Shown here piece by piece: positions 33,816 to 34,786 of a stretch of DNA of 34,786 bases (position 1 is its first letter; the number at the start of each line of letters is the position of its first letter). Position numbers and translations under genes: made by a program. Below the pieces are notes generated by a model. It saw only the letters and a list, made by a program, of their open reading frames with translations. It was not told the DNA's origin and made no database searches. This stretch comes from Halieaceae bacterium UBA5085 (GTDB taxonomy: Bacteria; Pseudomonadota; Gammaproteobacteria; Pseudomonadales; Halieaceae), in NCBI GenBank assembly GCA_002414665.1, contig DIAF01000039.1:1-34786 (forward strand). Direction: 5' to 3'.

Positions 33816-33824
33816 GCCGCTCAC

Positions 33825-34280
33825 CTACAGGGTCAGAGACATTAATTCGTCGGGCAACTCCGCATCGGCACCGGACTCGAGCAGCGCCTGTTCGCGCTCC
33901 GCCAGCCACAGCTCCTCCGCCCACAGTTCCAGCTTGTTGCCCTGGCCCACCAGCACCAGCTTCTTGTCCAGCTGGGCATAATCCCGCAGGGGCTGGGGCA
34001 ACAGGCAACGACCATTGCCGTCCATCTCGACGTCTGTGGCGTAGCCCAGCACGAGGCGCTGGAACCGCTTCACCGCAGGCTTGAGGGCAGGCAATGACTG
34101 AATTTGCTTTTCGATACGCTCCCAATCAGGGAGCGGATAGATCACGAGGCACTTCACCTGGGTGTCGATGGTGACCACGATCTGGCCATCGCAAAGGGCA
34201 CGCAATGGCTCGCGCTGGCGCGCTGGCATGGCCAGTCGCCCCTTGGCGTCCATATTGATGTGCTGCACCCCACGAAACAC
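33825..34280 (-). CDS. mraZ: Transcriptional regulator MraZ
   Basis: A 151-residue DNA-binding protein with two AbrB-like swapped-hairpin domains, each carrying the DxxGR signature: MDAKGRLAMPAR (N-terminal half) and MDGNGRCLLPQPLR (C-terminal half). In E. coli MraZ represses its own operon, the dcw cluster, through repeated TGGG-type boxes. The start codon is GTG at 34278-34280, preceded by GGGGGAAA about 5 nt upstream. The residues FRGVQHINMDAKGR match the family N-terminus. A matching operator lies just upstream. Confidence 0.96.
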   Translation of the reverse strand: MFRGVQHINMDAKGRLAMPARQREPLRALCDGQIVVTIDTQVKCLVIYPLPDWERIEKQIQSLPALKPAVKRFQRLVLGYATDVEMDGNGRCLLPQPLRDYAQLDKKLVLVGQGNKLELWAEELWLAEREQALLESGADAELPDELMSLTL

Positions 34281-34307
34281 GTCAGTTTCCCCCGCTCATC
34301 CGGCCCT

Positions 34308-34347
34308 TAAAAACCACAAAAAGCCAGATATATCCACTTCTTCCCAC
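34308..34347 (-). promoter_or_regulatory. MraZ operator: four TGG repeats at exact 10-bp spacing
   Basis: On the minus strand four successive 10-mers read GTGGGAAGAA, GTGGATATAT, CTGGCTTTTT and GTGGTTTTTA. The TGG core recurs every 10 bp, one helical turn, and an AGGG follows in register. MraZ of E. coli and Mycoplasma binds such direct repeats. Here they lie just downstream of the predicted transcription start, so binding would block initiation or early elongation. Confidence 0.8.
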
Positions 34348-34355
34348 TTTTCGAC

Positions 34356-34385
34356 ACTATAGGGGCGCAGCAATTGGGGTGTCAA
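34356..34385 (-). promoter_or_regulatory. Sigma-70 promoter of the mraZ/dcw operon
   Basis: On the minus strand, TTGACA (34380-34385) is a perfect -35 box and TATAGT (34356-34361) a near-perfect -10 box, with 18 bp between. The expected start is near 34349, about 70 nt before the mraZ GTG. This is the strongest sigma-70 promoter visible in the window, suited to driving the long dcw transcript. Confidence 0.85.
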
Positions 34386-34604
34386 GCGAGCCTGACGCGA
34401 AAAACGTTTTAATTTCAGCTAATTAGCGCTGATTGGGGGGCAAAACGATGGCTTCTGGGAGCATGCGTGACAGCGAAAATTGCCTTAAAACAGACCGCTA
34501 ACATCGTATATTAAGGATTCACTTTAAGTTAAAGGCTATTTTCTTCTTCAAGACGGATCGCTTTAGTAGAAATTAACATAAGGAGCGGAGCCAATCCTGA
34601 GGGA

Positions 34605-34644
34605 AATGGCCCCCGCGGCCAGCCTGTGGGGCTCAGCCGCGGGG
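34605..34644 (-). terminator. Probable terminator hairpin of rnpB
   Basis: CCCCGCGGC and GCCGCGGGG (arms 611-619 and 636-644 of 34xxx) enclose a second small stem AGCC/GGCT, giving a long GC-rich hairpin just after the RNase P RNA 3' end. Only TTT follows on the minus strand, so termination strength is uncertain. Confidence 0.55.
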
Positions 34645-34647
34645 AGA

Positions 34648-34786
34648 GGAGAAAGCGAGTCGGTCGATAAGCCGGGTTCTGTCGAGGACGATCATTCATC
34701 TGCGACCGGCGTCGCCGCCGGCCTGTAGCGACCTACCCGAATCCACTGCGGGCCGCAGCATACGGATTCCTATTTGGTCTTGCTCC
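34648..34786 (-). ncRNA. rnpB: RNase P RNA, 3' part (gene runs off the right edge)
   Basis: The minus strand reproduces conserved 3' landmarks of bacterial type A RNase P RNA: GGAGCAAGACCAAATAGG at the window edge, TTCGGGTAGG, CAGATGAATGATCGTCC and then GACAGAACCCGGCTTATCG, the conserved region V sequence. RNase P RNA is the catalytic subunit that cuts the 5' leaders of pre-tRNAs. The 5' two thirds, including the other strand of helix P4, lie beyond the window. The exact 3' end (about 34648) is set by comparison with the E. coli tail. rnpB next to mraZ is also found in Pseudomonas. Confidence 0.95.

Larger units (their letters stand above)
34281..34647. other. Intergenic region between mraZ and rnpB (367 bp)
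   Basis: Holds the mraZ promoter and operator (34308-34385), the hairpin after rnpB (34605-34644) and, between them, about 220 nt of AT-rich DNA with no convincing gene. A weak pair TTTAAC / TATACG on the minus strand near 34505-34535 might be a second promoter but matches consensus poorly. Confidence 0.6.

Noticed and set aside
33816..33824. GTG start for rsmH at 33824
   Set aside because: It abuts the mraZ stop without a ribosome-binding site, while ATG 33815 has AGGTGAG at good spacing and the family-like start.

Overview
The window is a chromosomal segment of a Gram-negative gammaproteobacterium, most likely a marine lineage near Cellvibrionales/Halieaceae or the wider Pseudomonas-like gammas. 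That placement is inference. It rests on the E. coli/Pseudomonas-type dcw (division and cell wall) order, a meso-DAP-type MurE, LpxC, a close relative of E. coli Lrp, and rnpB beside mraZ. I see no tRNA, rRNA, insertion sequence, prophage or CRISPR array.

Left end (1-902): the start of an alanine dehydrogenase gene (minus strand, cut by the window edge) diverges from an Lrp-family regulator. Region 914-6225 (minus) is the accessory part: the type IV pilin gene pilA under a clear sigma-54 promoter, a strong terminator, then three tightly coupled genes. Two of these are paralogous multi-membrane-span GT-C-like glycosyltransferases with TPR-like tails (TMTC-like), and the third is a polyprenyl-phosphate glycosyltransferase (GT2). 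I read this as a dedicated pilin glycosylation cassette. The two GT-C genes are visibly more AT-rich than their surroundings. Region 6631-10478 (plus) holds pilB, pilC and pilD, which assemble and process the pilin, followed by coaE.

From 11138 to 34280 everything is on the minus strand. In transcription order the genes are mraZ-rsmH-ftsL-ftsI-murE-murF-mraY-murD-ftsW-murG-murC-ddl-ftsQ-ftsA-ftsZ-lpxC-(M23 peptidase)-secA-argJ-mutT. Many junctions overlap by 4 or 8 nt, indicating translational coupling. The products make UDP-MurNAc-pentapeptide, lipid I and lipid II, polymerise septal peptidoglycan (FtsW/FtsI) and build the Z-ring (FtsA/FtsZ). LpxC commits to lipid A, and SecA drives export. 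A near-consensus sigma-70 promoter precedes mraZ, and four TGG repeats spaced exactly 10 bp apart form a probable MraZ operator in the leader. The right edge holds the 3' part of RNase P RNA (minus).

Most of the window is conserved housekeeping. The least ordinary part is the pilA-linked glycosyltransferase cassette.
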